Source: Bacteroidales bacterium
GTDB taxonomy: Bacteria; Bacteroidota; Bacteroidia; Bacteroidales; UBA1715
Direction of reading: 5' to 3'
Assembly: GCA_031262005.1 (NCBI GenBank)
Contig: JAISIO010000095.1
Coordinates: 1-12,701 of the forward strand
Length of the DNA: 12,701 nt
Position 1 is the first letter of the stretch. Each line of letters begins with the position of its first letter. Under the pieces are notes generated by a model. That model did not search any database. It worked only from the letters and a program-made list of their open reading frames with translations, and had not been told where the DNA came from. Positions 1 to 6,341 of the stretch are shown one piece after another. The position numbers were made by a program, and so were the translations under genes.

Positions 1-108
1 AATTCATTTATGTTTACCGACTCCAAACGGGCAATCACAAAAGATTTGCTGATGAGGGTTGGTATTGGAGAATTTATTCGGAAAAACACACAATATTCTA
101 TCTTTTAA
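1..108 (+). CDS. possible C-terminal fragment of an unrecognised gene
   Basis: The first frame is open from the window edge to a TAA at 106-108 and would encode 35 residues ending in ...FIRKNTQYSIF. I do not recognise the family. Codon choice is compatible with a real gene end, but the frame starting at base 3 is also open, to a TGA at 210-212, and gives a Tyr/Phe-rich peptide. The sequence alone does not decide between them, or show that either is coding. No terminator hairpin follows. Bases 109-253 hold nothing else I can support. Confidence 0.25.
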   Translation, partial: NSFMFTDSKRAITKDLLMRVGIGEFIRKNTQYSIF

Positions 109-253
109 TTTCAGTCGTAGCGATAAATCAAAACGTTTACAGAAAGGAATTACAGTTCTCTCGCTTTTTTATTACAGCGGTCTATTCGAGAAACATTCGG
201 TATTTTGCTTGACTGATGTTTTAATCATTTTAAACATTCTCAATATTTCTCTT

Positions 254-261
254 TATTTTTG
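254..261 (+). promoter_or_regulatory. candidate -7 box for the lrp gene
   Basis: TATTTTTG matches the Bacteroidota -7 consensus TAnnTTTG exactly. No clear TTTG or TTG lies 19-21 nt upstream, so support is partial. If it is used, transcription starts near 268 and the leader is roughly 90-135 nt, which would include the inverted repeat at 284-327. Confidence 0.35.
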
Positions 262-283
262 TGTAAATTTTCCATAATTTTAC

Positions 284-327
284 AAAGTTTGATATATAAT
301 TTATACCTAACATAAAAATCAAACTTT
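284..327. promoter_or_regulatory. perfect 10-bp inverted repeat upstream of lrp (possible autoregulatory operator)
   Basis: AAAGTTTGAT (284-293) and ATCAAACTTT (318-327) are exact reverse complements separated by 24 nt. Arm centres are 34 bp apart, about three helical turns, which would suit an oligomeric DNA-binding protein. Lrp/AsnC proteins commonly regulate their own genes through such dyads, so autoregulation is a reasonable inference. A leader hairpin is an alternative, though a 24-nt A/T-rich loop makes it weak. Confidence 0.45.
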
Positions 328-359
328 CACACACAATAAAATCATAAAAAAAAAAGCGT

Positions 360-869
360 ATGGACTACTTTTGCAATATGAAATCTACAACAAATTCTAC
401 TATGGACGACTCTTTAGACGAATTGGATTACAGAATCCTCAATCTTATTTCAAACGATGCGCGGGTGTCTTTTTTGGAAGTTTCTCGAATATGTAATGTG
501 TCGGGTGCAGCAGTGCATCAAAGAGTTCAGAAAATGATGGCAAACGGTATCATTACCGGTTCTGAATTTTGGCTCGATTTGAAAAAGATAGGGTATCAAA
601 CCTGCGCATTTCTTTCTCTGCATTTTAAAAATCCCGAAAATATGAATTCGGCAATTGACAAACTGAAAGAAATTCGTGAAATTGTTGAATGTCATGCCAT
701 AACAGGCGAATACGATTTTTTTGTAAAAATGTACGCCCGCGACAACAGTCATTTGTACGAAATTATTCAAACTCAAATCAAACCTTTGGGGGTGGCGCGA
801 ACCGAGACGCTTATCTCGTATAGCGAATCGTTCCATAGACAGTTTATATTCGATAAATCTGAAAAATAG
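360..869 (+). CDS. Lrp/AsnC-family transcriptional regulator
   Basis: This is a small DNA-binding regulator of the leucine-responsive/asparagine family, which senses amino acids or related metabolites and acts as dimers or octamers. It has an N-terminal winged helix-turn-helix (residues about 20-70; recognition helix around VSGAAVHQRVQKM, 48-60). A C-terminal RAM/ligand-binding domain (about 80-155) carries the typical G-E-Y-D-F turn (116-120) and the segment GVARTETLIS (144-153). Length fits the family (150-170 aa). Three in-frame ATGs are possible (360, 378, 402). None has a Shine-Dalgarno sequence, and 402 puts Met close to the conserved LDELDYRIL start of the HTH, so the true N-terminus may be shorter. 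The gene stands alone between a leader dyad and a strong hairpin. The ligand and regulon cannot be read from the sequence. Confidence 0.93.
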   Translation: MDYFCNMKSTTNSTMDDSLDELDYRILNLISNDARVSFLEVSRICNVSGAAVHQRVQKMMANGIITGSEFWLDLKKIGYQTCAFLSLHFKNPENMNSAIDKLKEIREIVECHAITGEYDFFVKMYARDNSHLYEIIQTQIKPLGVARTETLISYSESFHRQFIFDKSEK

Positions 870-896
870 TTTGTTGTTTTATGAATTATGGTGTAT

Positions 897-934
897 AAAA
901 AAGAGAGCGTATCAAATGTTTGATACGCTCTCTT
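897..934. terminator. long perfect hairpin, probable bidirectional terminator
   Basis: Bases 901-916 and 919-934 are perfectly complementary (16 bp; in practice a 15-bp stem with a 4-base loop) and contain GCGTATCA/TGATACGC. It lies 31 nt after the lrp stop. On the + strand the stem is followed by TCTCTTA-type pyrimidines, not a clean U-tract. On the - strand it is followed by six T (complement of A 897-902), so it looks better as a terminator for leftward transcription. Confidence 0.75.
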
Positions 935-965
935 CTCTTAAAAAATTATGAAACAAATACGCGTT

Positions 966-1049
966 TTAATTGAGATACACCTCCATTACAACGCCGCTTT
1001 TTGTGGATATGCACACAAATGCTCTACAATAATCGTGTAATACCCGCAT
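966..1049 (-). CDS. possible 27-residue small ORF or gene remnant
   Basis: Reading leftward from an ATG at 1049, 27 codons end in TAA at 966-968 and the product ends in ...SGVVMEVYLN. It is notable mainly for position: about 30 nt further on in the same direction lies the strong hairpin at 897-934, with its six-T tail on this strand. The frame remains open upstream of the ATG through A/C-rich sequence. I do not recognise the peptide. It could be a small protein, the decayed 3' end of a larger gene, or chance. The rest of the 935-1310 gap holds only the A/T-rich repeats at 1124-1165 and the promoter of the next gene. Confidence 0.2.
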   Translation of the reverse strand: MRVLHDYCRAFVCISTKSGVVMEVYLN

Positions 1050-1123
1050 ACGCCATTGGCTTATTTGTACTTTGTTTTGCTTTTGTTTTGGATAGGTAGA
1101 TTTTTTTATCATAGGCTTATTTT

Positions 1124-1165
1124 AATTGAAAATTGAAAGTTTAAAATTGAAAATTAAATATTGGA
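1124..1165. repeat. degenerate 7-bp tandem repeat (AATTGAA type)
   Basis: Reading in steps of seven gives AATTGAA, AATTGAA, AGTTTAA, AATTGAA, AATTAAA, TATTGGA. Three copies are exact and the others diverged. It lies in the gap upstream of the CLC transporter and contains no gene. Other 7-bp-periodic tracts with different units occur at 4928-4957 and 9281-9344. Confidence 0.6.
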
Positions 1166-1246
1166 AAATCCGGTTTACCCGTGTTCAATGTTTAACGCTG
1201 TATTTTTGGTGTTTAGTATACCGACAAATAATTTTATTCTCAATTG

Positions 1247-1278
1247 TGTGCAACGTATGGGCAAAAACAATACTTTTG
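1247..1278 (+). promoter_or_regulatory. predicted promoter of the CLC transporter gene
   Basis: TACTTTTG (1271-1278) matches TAnnTTTG exactly. TGTG (1247-1250), one mismatch from TTTG, lies 20 nt upstream, within the usual 19-21 spacing. A start near 1285 leaves a leader of about 25 nt before the GTG at 1311. Confidence 0.55.
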
Positions 1279-1310
1279 CATAGCAAAACACTTCATCATT
1301 ATCACTACTT

Positions 1311-3101
1311 GTGAAACTTTTGAAACAAAAATATTTAGCTTCGTTTATTCGTTGGCGTCATCTGCACATCAACGACAAGCAATTTATATACATTCTCAGC
1401 GTGTTGGTTGGTTTCATAAGCGGTTGCACTGCGGTTATACTCAAATCAATGGTGCATGGCATTCGCCATTTGTTGCACGTGTGGTCGCCTTTCAACGAGG
1501 GAAATTTTTTATACTTTTTTCTTCCTATGATTGGTATAGCCATAGCAGTGCTGTTTATGAAATATGTTGTAAAATATTCGGTACGGCACGGCGTTCCTGC
1601 TGTGCTGTATGCTATTTCTATGACCAAAGGGCGCATACGCTGGCATTATATATTTTCTTCGGTTGTAACGTCGGCTTTTACGGTTGGGTTTGGTGGCTCT
1701 GTGGGTTTGGAAGGTCCAAGTATTATAAGCGGTGCGGCAATCGGCTCCAACGTGGGTCGTGTGCTCAAACTCAATTATAAGCAAATTGTGCTGCTCATAG
1801 CCTGTGGTTCCACGGGTGTAATGGCGGCAATTTTCAATTCTCCTATAGGTGCCATGATATTTGCAATGGAAGTAATTGTGCTCAATTTATCGTTGGCAAC
1901 CGTGGTGCCGCTGTTGCTTGCATCATCATCGGCTATGCTTACTTCCTCTTTTTTTATGGAGCAAGATGTGCTATTTCACTCTGTGGAATTATTCAATATG
2001 GGTTACGAAATTATTGATGCGCCCACTTTTGTCCTATTGGGTATTATTACCGGTTTGGTTTCGGTGTATTTCAAACGAATTTATGTAAAGTTGAATACTT
2101 CGTTTGAACGTATTTCAACCCAGCGCAGACGTTTGTTTGTGTGTGGCGGATTGTTAGGTTTACTCTTGTTTTTATTTCCTGCGCTCTATGGTGAGGGCTA
2201 CGATTTTATCAATATGGCTATGCGCGGCGATTCTTCTTTTTTGTTTCAATATTCTATTTTTGCAAAATTTGAACGAAGCTTCGTTTTGAGTTGCATACTC
2301 TTTCTGTGCCTTATTTTTATAAAGGTAATAGCCTCATTACTCACATTTGGTGCGGGAGGTGTCGGTGGTATTTTTGCACCATCGCTTTTTATGGGTGCCA
2401 TGATTGGGTTGTTCATTTCGTTCATTTTCACTCATTTCGATATCGAAGTCAATACCACAATTTTTGTGTTGCTCGGTATGTGTGGCATGATAGCCGGCGT
2501 GATGCTCGCTCCGCTGACGGGAATATTTTTGATTGCCGACATCACCAGCGGCTACAATCTTTTTGTGCCTCTTATGATAGTTTCGGCTATTGCTTACGCT
2601 ACGGTACGTGTGTTTGAAGACACTTCCGTATACACCTATTTGCTTGCCAAACGCAAACAACTGCTTTCACATAACACCGACCGTTCGGTGCTTTCAATTA
2701 TGAAAATACGCAATGTAATAGAAACCAATTTTAGCACTGTGCCCGATACTGCCACTATGAAAGAGTTTTTTGAGATTTTCAAAACCGCTACGCGAGATAT
2801 TTTTCCTATAATTGATAGCAACGGCAAACTCAAAGGTATTATAAAACTCAATGATATTCGCCATATACTGCTCAATAGCAAACAATATGAAACTACACTT
2901 ATAAGTTCACTTATGTATAAACCCGAACTGTTTTTTGCTCCCGATGACGATATGGAAAAAGTGGTGGAAACTATTCAAAAAAGTAATCATTACAATTTTC
3001 CCGTTATGCTTGCCGATGGCACATACGTAGGATTTATTTCGCGAGCACAAGTATTTTCGGAATACCGGAAAGTCTCGGAATTTTATTCGAGCGACGTGTA
3101 A
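1311..3101 (+). CDS. CLC-family chloride channel/transporter with C-terminal CBS pair
   Basis: This integral inner-membrane protein of 596 aa moves chloride or a related anion. The hydrophobic CLC core spans about 25-435. Visible CLC signatures are HGVP (93-96, the equivalent of GSGIP), GLEGP (132-136, gating glutamate E134), GIFAP (353-357, the GxFxP motif) and the anion-coordinating Tyr in SGYNLFVP (Y415). Two CBS domains (about 466-522 and 528-590) form a cytoplasmic regulatory module that often binds adenine nucleotides. At the position of the internal proton glutamate of E. coli ClcA (E203) the sequence reads FAMEV, giving Val188 by eye. Channel versus H+-coupled exchanger is therefore undecided. 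The start is GTG at 1311; the next in-frame ATG would cut into the first membrane helix. comB begins 57 nt downstream with no evident promoter of its own, so read-through is likely. Confidence 0.93.
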   Translation: MKLLKQKYLASFIRWRHLHINDKQFIYILSVLVGFISGCTAVILKSMVHGIRHLLHVWSPFNEGNFLYFFLPMIGIAIAVLFMKYVVKYSVRHGVPAVLYAISMTKGRIRWHYIFSSVVTSAFTVGFGGSVGLEGPSIISGAAIGSNVGRVLKLNYKQIVLLIACGSTGVMAAIFNSPIGAMIFAMEVIVLNLSLATVVPLLLASSSAMLTSSFFMEQDVLFHSVELFNMGYEIIDAPTFVLLGIITGLVSVYFKRIYVKLNTSFERISTQRRRLFVCGGLLGLLLFLFPALYGEGYDFINMAMRGDSSFLFQYSIFAKFERSFVLSCILFLCLIFIKVIASLLTFGAGGVGGIFAPSLFMGAMIGLFISFIFTHFDIEVNTTIFVLLGMCGMIAGVMLAPLTGIFLIADITSGYNLFVPLMIVSAIAYATVRVFEDTSVYTYLLAKRKQLLSHNTDRSVLSIMKIRNVIETNFSTVPDTATMKEFFEIFKTATRDIFPIIDSNGKLKGIIKLNDIRHILLNSKQYETTLISSLMYKPELFFAPDDDMEKVVETIQKSNHYNFPVMLADGTYVGFISRAQVFSEYRKVSEFYSSDV

Positions 3102-3151
3102 ATAATTGACTAATCGCATAAGCAAATCAACAAATAAGCAAATCAACAAAT
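3102..3151. repeat. intergenic repeat: ATAATTGACTAATCG block plus two 16-bp tandem copies
   Basis: Immediately after the transporter stop lies ATAATTGACTAATCG (3102-3116), which recurs with one mismatch at 12637-12651. Then AAGCAAATCAACAAAT is repeated exactly twice (3120-3135, 3136-3151), just ahead of the comB start. There is no hairpin and no promoter. It looks like simple-sequence spacer that expanded by slippage. Confidence 0.6.
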
Positions 3152-3158
3152 AATAAAA

Positions 3159-3881
3159 ATGCCTCAATTACTTTCTCTTGAAACTTGTTTTAGTCCCGAA
3201 TTATTTCCAATTTATAAAAACACCGAAACTATTGTGGTAGTGGTAGATATTTTGCGTGCCACAACCTCTATTTGCAGTGCATTTGAAAATGGTGTAACAT
3301 CTATCATTCCCGTGCGAAGCCGCGACGAAGCTCGCACTTACAAAGAACAAGGCTATATGGTTGCTGCCGAGCGTAATGGCATAAAACTTGATTTTGCCGA
3401 TTTTGGCAATTCGCCCGATAATTTCAAGCCCGAAACGGTGCATGGTAAAACAATTGTGTACAGCACTACCAACGGCACCAAAACCATACAAATGGCGGCA
3501 GATTGCAAAGCAGTTGTTATTGGTGCGTTTTCAAATATAAGTGCACTTGCAGAGTATTTGATTGCGCACAAATCACCAATTATTTTACTTTGCGCTGGTT
3601 GGAAAGGACGCTACAATATAGAAGATACGGTGTTTTGTGGTGCACTTGCCGAAAAATTACTACAATCGCAGCTTTTTGAAAATAAGTGCGATGCTACAAA
3701 AACAGCTGTAGAAATGTGGAACAATCACCACAACGATTTGCGAGCATTAATTAACACTTGCGCTCAACACGACCGCTTAACTGCCAACAATTTGCAAGGC
3801 TGCATTGATTTTTGTTTGACACTTGATACCACCGAAAAAGTACCCGTTTTTGCCGATGGCAAACTGTATGTAGAAAAATAA
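3159..3881 (+). CDS. comB: ComB-family 2-phosphosulfolactate phosphatase homologue
   Basis: ComB removes phosphate from 2-phosphosulfolactate in a Mg2+-dependent step of coenzyme M synthesis in methanogens; bacterial homologues are widespread. This 240-aa cytoplasmic protein shows the family hallmarks in order: VVVVDILRATTS (26-37, Asp30 and Arg33), GNSP (83-86), STTNGT (102-107), CAGWKG (145-150) and the ED pair (155-156). Length is normal. It begins 57 nt after the transporter gene and ends 15 nt before the thioesterase, so the two downstream genes are probably one transcript. No other sulfolactate or coenzyme M gene is visible here, so the physiological substrate in this organism is uncertain. 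Family assignment is firm; the reaction is inferred from the family. Confidence 0.88.
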   Translation: MPQLLSLETCFSPELFPIYKNTETIVVVVDILRATTSICSAFENGVTSIIPVRSRDEARTYKEQGYMVAAERNGIKLDFADFGNSPDNFKPETVHGKTIVYSTTNGTKTIQMAADCKAVVIGAFSNISALAEYLIAHKSPIILLCAGWKGRYNIEDTVFCGALAEKLLQSQLFENKCDATKTAVEMWNNHHNDLRALINTCAQHDRLTANNLQGCIDFCLTLDTTEKVPVFADGKLYVEK

Positions 3882-3896
3882 AAGACCACTAACACC

Positions 3897-4637
3897 ATGA
3901 AAAACACCTTTCAACTTCCATTCACAGCAAACTCATTCAGGGTAGATTATAAACGAAATTTAACAGTACCTGCATTACTCGAAAATTTGCAAGAAGCGGC
4001 GTGGACTCATGCTAATTTGCACGGCGCAGGTTGGGACGATTTGCACCGGCACAACACTCTGTGGGTGCTTTCGCGCTTTCACATTGCAATTGAACGTATG
4101 CCTCGCTGGCAAGAAAAAGTAACGCTCACAACGTGGAGCAAACTTCCCGACGGCATTACCGCCTATCGTGATTTTGAATTGACCGATGAACACAACAATG
4201 TAATTGTAAAAGCCGCAAGTGTGTGGTTTATTATTGATGCACGAACATTTCGTATTCAAAAAATAGAAACCGTTATGCAGGGCTTCCCCCACAATGAAAC
4301 TCAGCACGTTTTTGCAGAAAATCCTTTGAAACTTGCGGCATTTGAATGCAACGAAACCGAAGAAATTCACCACGTAAAATACTCCGATATTGACATGAAC
4401 AATCATGTGAACAACACGAAATACGTACAGTGGATTTTCGATGATTTGGATACCAATTTTACCACCACACACAGCGTTAGCGATTTGCAAATAAACTATT
4501 TGGCGCAATTACAATTGGGAAACAAGTACACTATTCATCATAAGCAATTGAACGATACGGAATTCTTACATTGCATAAAAAATGCCGAAACCGGCAAAGA
4601 TGTTCTTCGCTTACAAACAGTGTGGAAGGTTCTCTAA
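3897..4637 (+). CDS. acyl-ACP thioesterase (FatA/FatB type, double hotdog)
   Basis: The enzyme hydrolyses acyl-acyl-carrier-protein to free fatty acid, ending chain elongation in the cytoplasm. The 246 aa form two hotdog halves. The first holds WVLSRFHIAIERMPRW (56-71), the second the active-site segment YSDIDMNNHVNNTKY (162-176). By comparison with plant FatB (D-x-N-x-H), D166, N168 and H170 are the catalytic or positioning residues. The downstream position that carries the catalytic Glu (and Cys in plants) falls in INYLAQLQLG, giving Gln204 and Leu205 by eye alignment, a possible active-site change. The gene follows comB by 15 nt. Its last bases overlap the stop of the convergent gene on the other strand (from 4634). 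No Shine-Dalgarno is visible, as is usual here. Confidence 0.9.
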   Translation: MKNTFQLPFTANSFRVDYKRNLTVPALLENLQEAAWTHANLHGAGWDDLHRHNTLWVLSRFHIAIERMPRWQEKVTLTTWSKLPDGITAYRDFELTDEHNNVIVKAASVWFIIDARTFRIQKIETVMQGFPHNETQHVFAENPLKLAAFECNETEEIHHVKYSDIDMNNHVNNTKYVQWIFDDLDTNFTTTHSVSDLQINYLAQLQLGNKYTIHHKQLNDTEFLHCIKNAETGKDVLRLQTVWKVL

Positions 4638-4882
4638 CGTCCTGTTATTACAGACTTTTTCTTTCGTTTGTGCGCCGTAATTATCGTATGGCTTTGTATG
4701 TTAATTGTCAGCACAAAATCTTTGGAATACACATAGTAATTTTTCCCTTGCCGTTCCACATTTGCAAAATCATTTTGCGCACACCACACAAGTACTTCGT
4801 CAATTGTCAAGCCAATATTTTGCAGTATTCGTTTTTTTCCTAATTCGGTGGTGTGGAGTTTTTGTGTGTTTATTTTTATCAT
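4634..4882 (-). CDS. small DUF3781-like protein
   Basis: This 82-aa basic protein has no signal peptide or membrane segment. The order KLHTTELG..RI..N.GL...EV..WC (about 8-34), then ERQGKNYYV (43-51), then TINIQSHTIITAHK (59-72) matches what I remember of the DUF3781 family, whose members have no assigned function. The last residues are a basic tail (KRKKKS). The stop overlaps the end of the thioesterase gene (stop codons share bases 4635-4636), so the two transcripts converge with no terminator between them. A -7-like box TATTTTTG lies about 20 nt upstream of the start. The gene is divergent from the PSP1 gene. Confidence 0.8.
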   Translation of the reverse strand: MIKINTQKLHTTELGKKRILQNIGLTIDEVLVWCAQNDFANVERQGKNYYVYSKDFVLTINIQSHTIITAHKRKKKSVITGR

Positions 4883-4901
4883 ATTAATTTATCTATTACC
4901 G

Positions 4902-4909
4902 CAAAAATA
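4902..4909 (-). promoter_or_regulatory. candidate -7 box for the DUF3781-like gene
   Basis: On the minus strand this reads TATTTTTG, a perfect TAnnTTTG. A TTG lies about 17 nt upstream, slightly closer than the usual 19-21. It gives a leader of roughly 15 nt before the ATG at 4882. Confidence 0.45.
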
Positions 4910-4927
4910 GAAATAAAATTTAACCCC

Positions 4928-4957
4928 AATTCATGAAATTCATAATTCATAATTACC
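4928..4957. repeat. 7-bp repeat AATTCAT between divergent promoters
   Basis: AATTCAT occurs at 4928-4934, 4937-4943 and 4944-4950, with the related AATTACC at 4951-4957. The tract ends exactly where the next -7 box begins (4958). It fills the space between the divergent promoters, where the -33 elements should sit, and may affect their spacing. Confidence 0.6.
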
Positions 4958-4965
4958 TATCTTTG
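4958..4965 (+). promoter_or_regulatory. predicted -7 box of the PSP1-gldH-trmB operon
   Basis: TATCTTTG matches TAnnTTTG exactly and sits 26 nt before the ATG at 4992, implying a leader of about 20 nt. No good TTTG is present 19-21 nt upstream, where the AATTCAT repeats lie. Confidence 0.55.
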
Positions 4966-4991
4966 CACCTTACGAATACAGTTACAAATTT

Positions 4992-6341
4992 ATGAGTAAT
5001 CAAACAAACACTATACATTCCAATTCAACCCCTCGTTTAACCGAAACCGAAGCAATTGAAAAGCGCATTAAACATTCGGCACAGCGTTCGGGCAGTGAAA
5101 AATTATATGCTTACAATTGGTTGAACGACATAAAAAACATTCCGCCGACACACAAATTGGTGGAAGTTCGGTTTAAAAATACTCGCAAAGAATTTTTTGA
5201 AAACGATACAAATATTGCGCTCGAAGTGGGCGATATTGTTGCCGTAGAAGCACAACCGGGGCACGATATTGGCGTAGTTTCGCTCATAGGCGAATTGGTG
5301 CCGGAGCAAATTAAAAAGAACGAACGCAAAAACGATACCTTCCTCAAAATTTATCGCAAAGCTCGACCAAGCGACATTGAAAAATGGGAAGAGGCAAAGG
5401 CACTCGAACACAAAACCATGATACGCACCCGACAAATTGCCAAAAATTTGAAACTCAACATGAAAATTGGCGATGTGGAATATCAAGGCGATAAAACTAA
5501 AGCGATTTTTTATTACATAGCCGATGAACGTGTTGATTTTCGGGAATTGATAAAAATCCTTGCCGATGAATTTAAAATCCGTATAGAAATGCGGCAAATA
5601 GGTGCTCGTCAGGAAGCAGGACGCATTGGAGGAATTGGACCATGTGGCAGAGACTTGTGTTGCTCTTCGTTTATGTCGAATTTTGTATCGGTGAGCACTC
5701 ATGCGGCTCGTGTGCAAGAAATTTCGCTTAATCCGCAGAAATTGGCGGGACAGTGCGGCAAACTAAAATGCTGCTTGAATTACGAATACGCCAGCTACGT
5801 AGATGCTCGCAAAAAATTCCCCGAAACAAACATTGCACTCGAATTTGCCGATTTTAGAGCCACTCACATTAAAACCGATGTGTATAAACAAACTATGTGG
5901 TATGCCTACAAGACAAAAGATGCTTCGCATATTTTGGAATTGCACGTCAATCAAGTATCGGAAATTATTGCACAAAATAAAAATGGCATAAAACCCGAAA
6001 AACCAGACAATAAACCACAAGAACCTCTCCAAGCATTACCCGATTATGATAATGTGGTGGGGCAAGAAAGTTTGACCCGTTTTGATAAACGTAAAAAAAA
6101 TAAAAATAGGAACAAACAATCGCAAAACAATAATGCGCCGCAAAATCATTCCAACCAAAATCAACAACAACCGAATGACCGAGCGCAAAAACCGCAACAG
6201 AATAATCAACAACAGGCGCACAAACAACAAAATCAACCAAAGCCGAACAATCAACCGCAACAGTTGAACAAACCACCTCACAACAAGAATAAAAACCGTA
6301 ACAAGTTTCACAATAAACCCAAACAAAATGATGCGCAATAG
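4992..6341 (+). CDS. PSP1-domain (RicT/YaaT-like) protein with Asn/Gln/Lys-rich tail
   Basis: This 449-aa cytoplasmic protein has a PSP1-type core (about 50-275). Two cysteine clusters, PCGRDLCC (217-224; C218, C223, C224) and QCGKLKCC (254-261; C255, C260, C261), flank the conserved HAARVQEISLNPQKLAG region. In Bacillus subtilis the relative RicT (YaaT) works with RicA and RicF in a complex carrying [4Fe-4S] clusters that promotes mRNA maturation; the Cys pattern suggests similar cluster binding here. RicA/RicF partners are not in this window. Residues from about 366 to the end form a low-complexity K/N/Q/P tail that looks disordered, basic and possibly RNA-binding (inference). The gene follows a clear -7 box and overlaps gldH by 14 nt, implying translational coupling. 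Confidence 0.9.
   Translation: MSNQTNTIHSNSTPRLTETEAIEKRIKHSAQRSGSEKLYAYNWLNDIKNIPPTHKLVEVRFKNTRKEFFENDTNIALEVGDIVAVEAQPGHDIGVVSLIGELVPEQIKKNERKNDTFLKIYRKARPSDIEKWEEAKALEHKTMIRTRQIAKNLKLNMKIGDVEYQGDKTKAIFYYIADERVDFRELIKILADEFKIRIEMRQIGARQEAGRIGGIGPCGRDLCCSSFMSNFVSVSTHAARVQEISLNPQKLAGQCGKLKCCLNYEYASYVDARKKFPETNIALEFADFRATHIKTDVYKQTMWYAYKTKDASHILELHVNQVSEIIAQNKNGIKPEKPDNKPQEPLQALPDYDNVVGQESLTRFDKRKKNKNRNKQSQNNNAPQNHSNQNQQQPNDRAQKPQQNNQQQAHKQQNQPKPNNQPQQLNKPPHNKNKNRNKFHNKPKQNDAQ

Noticed and set aside
59..277. 72-residue open frame before lrp
   Set aside because: Hydrophobic, Leu/Ile/Phe-rich product typical of A/T-rich noncoding DNA. It runs through the candidate lrp -7 box, and no promoter or ribosome site supports it.
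948..1040. 30-codon plus-strand frame after the lrp hairpin
   Set aside because: No family resemblance, ribosome site or promoter; the minus-strand frame over the same bases has better context.
1244..1780. 178-residue open frame overlapping the start of the CLC gene
   Set aside because: It is in another frame of the clearly coding transporter; the product is Cys/Trp/Tyr-rich with no family resemblance.
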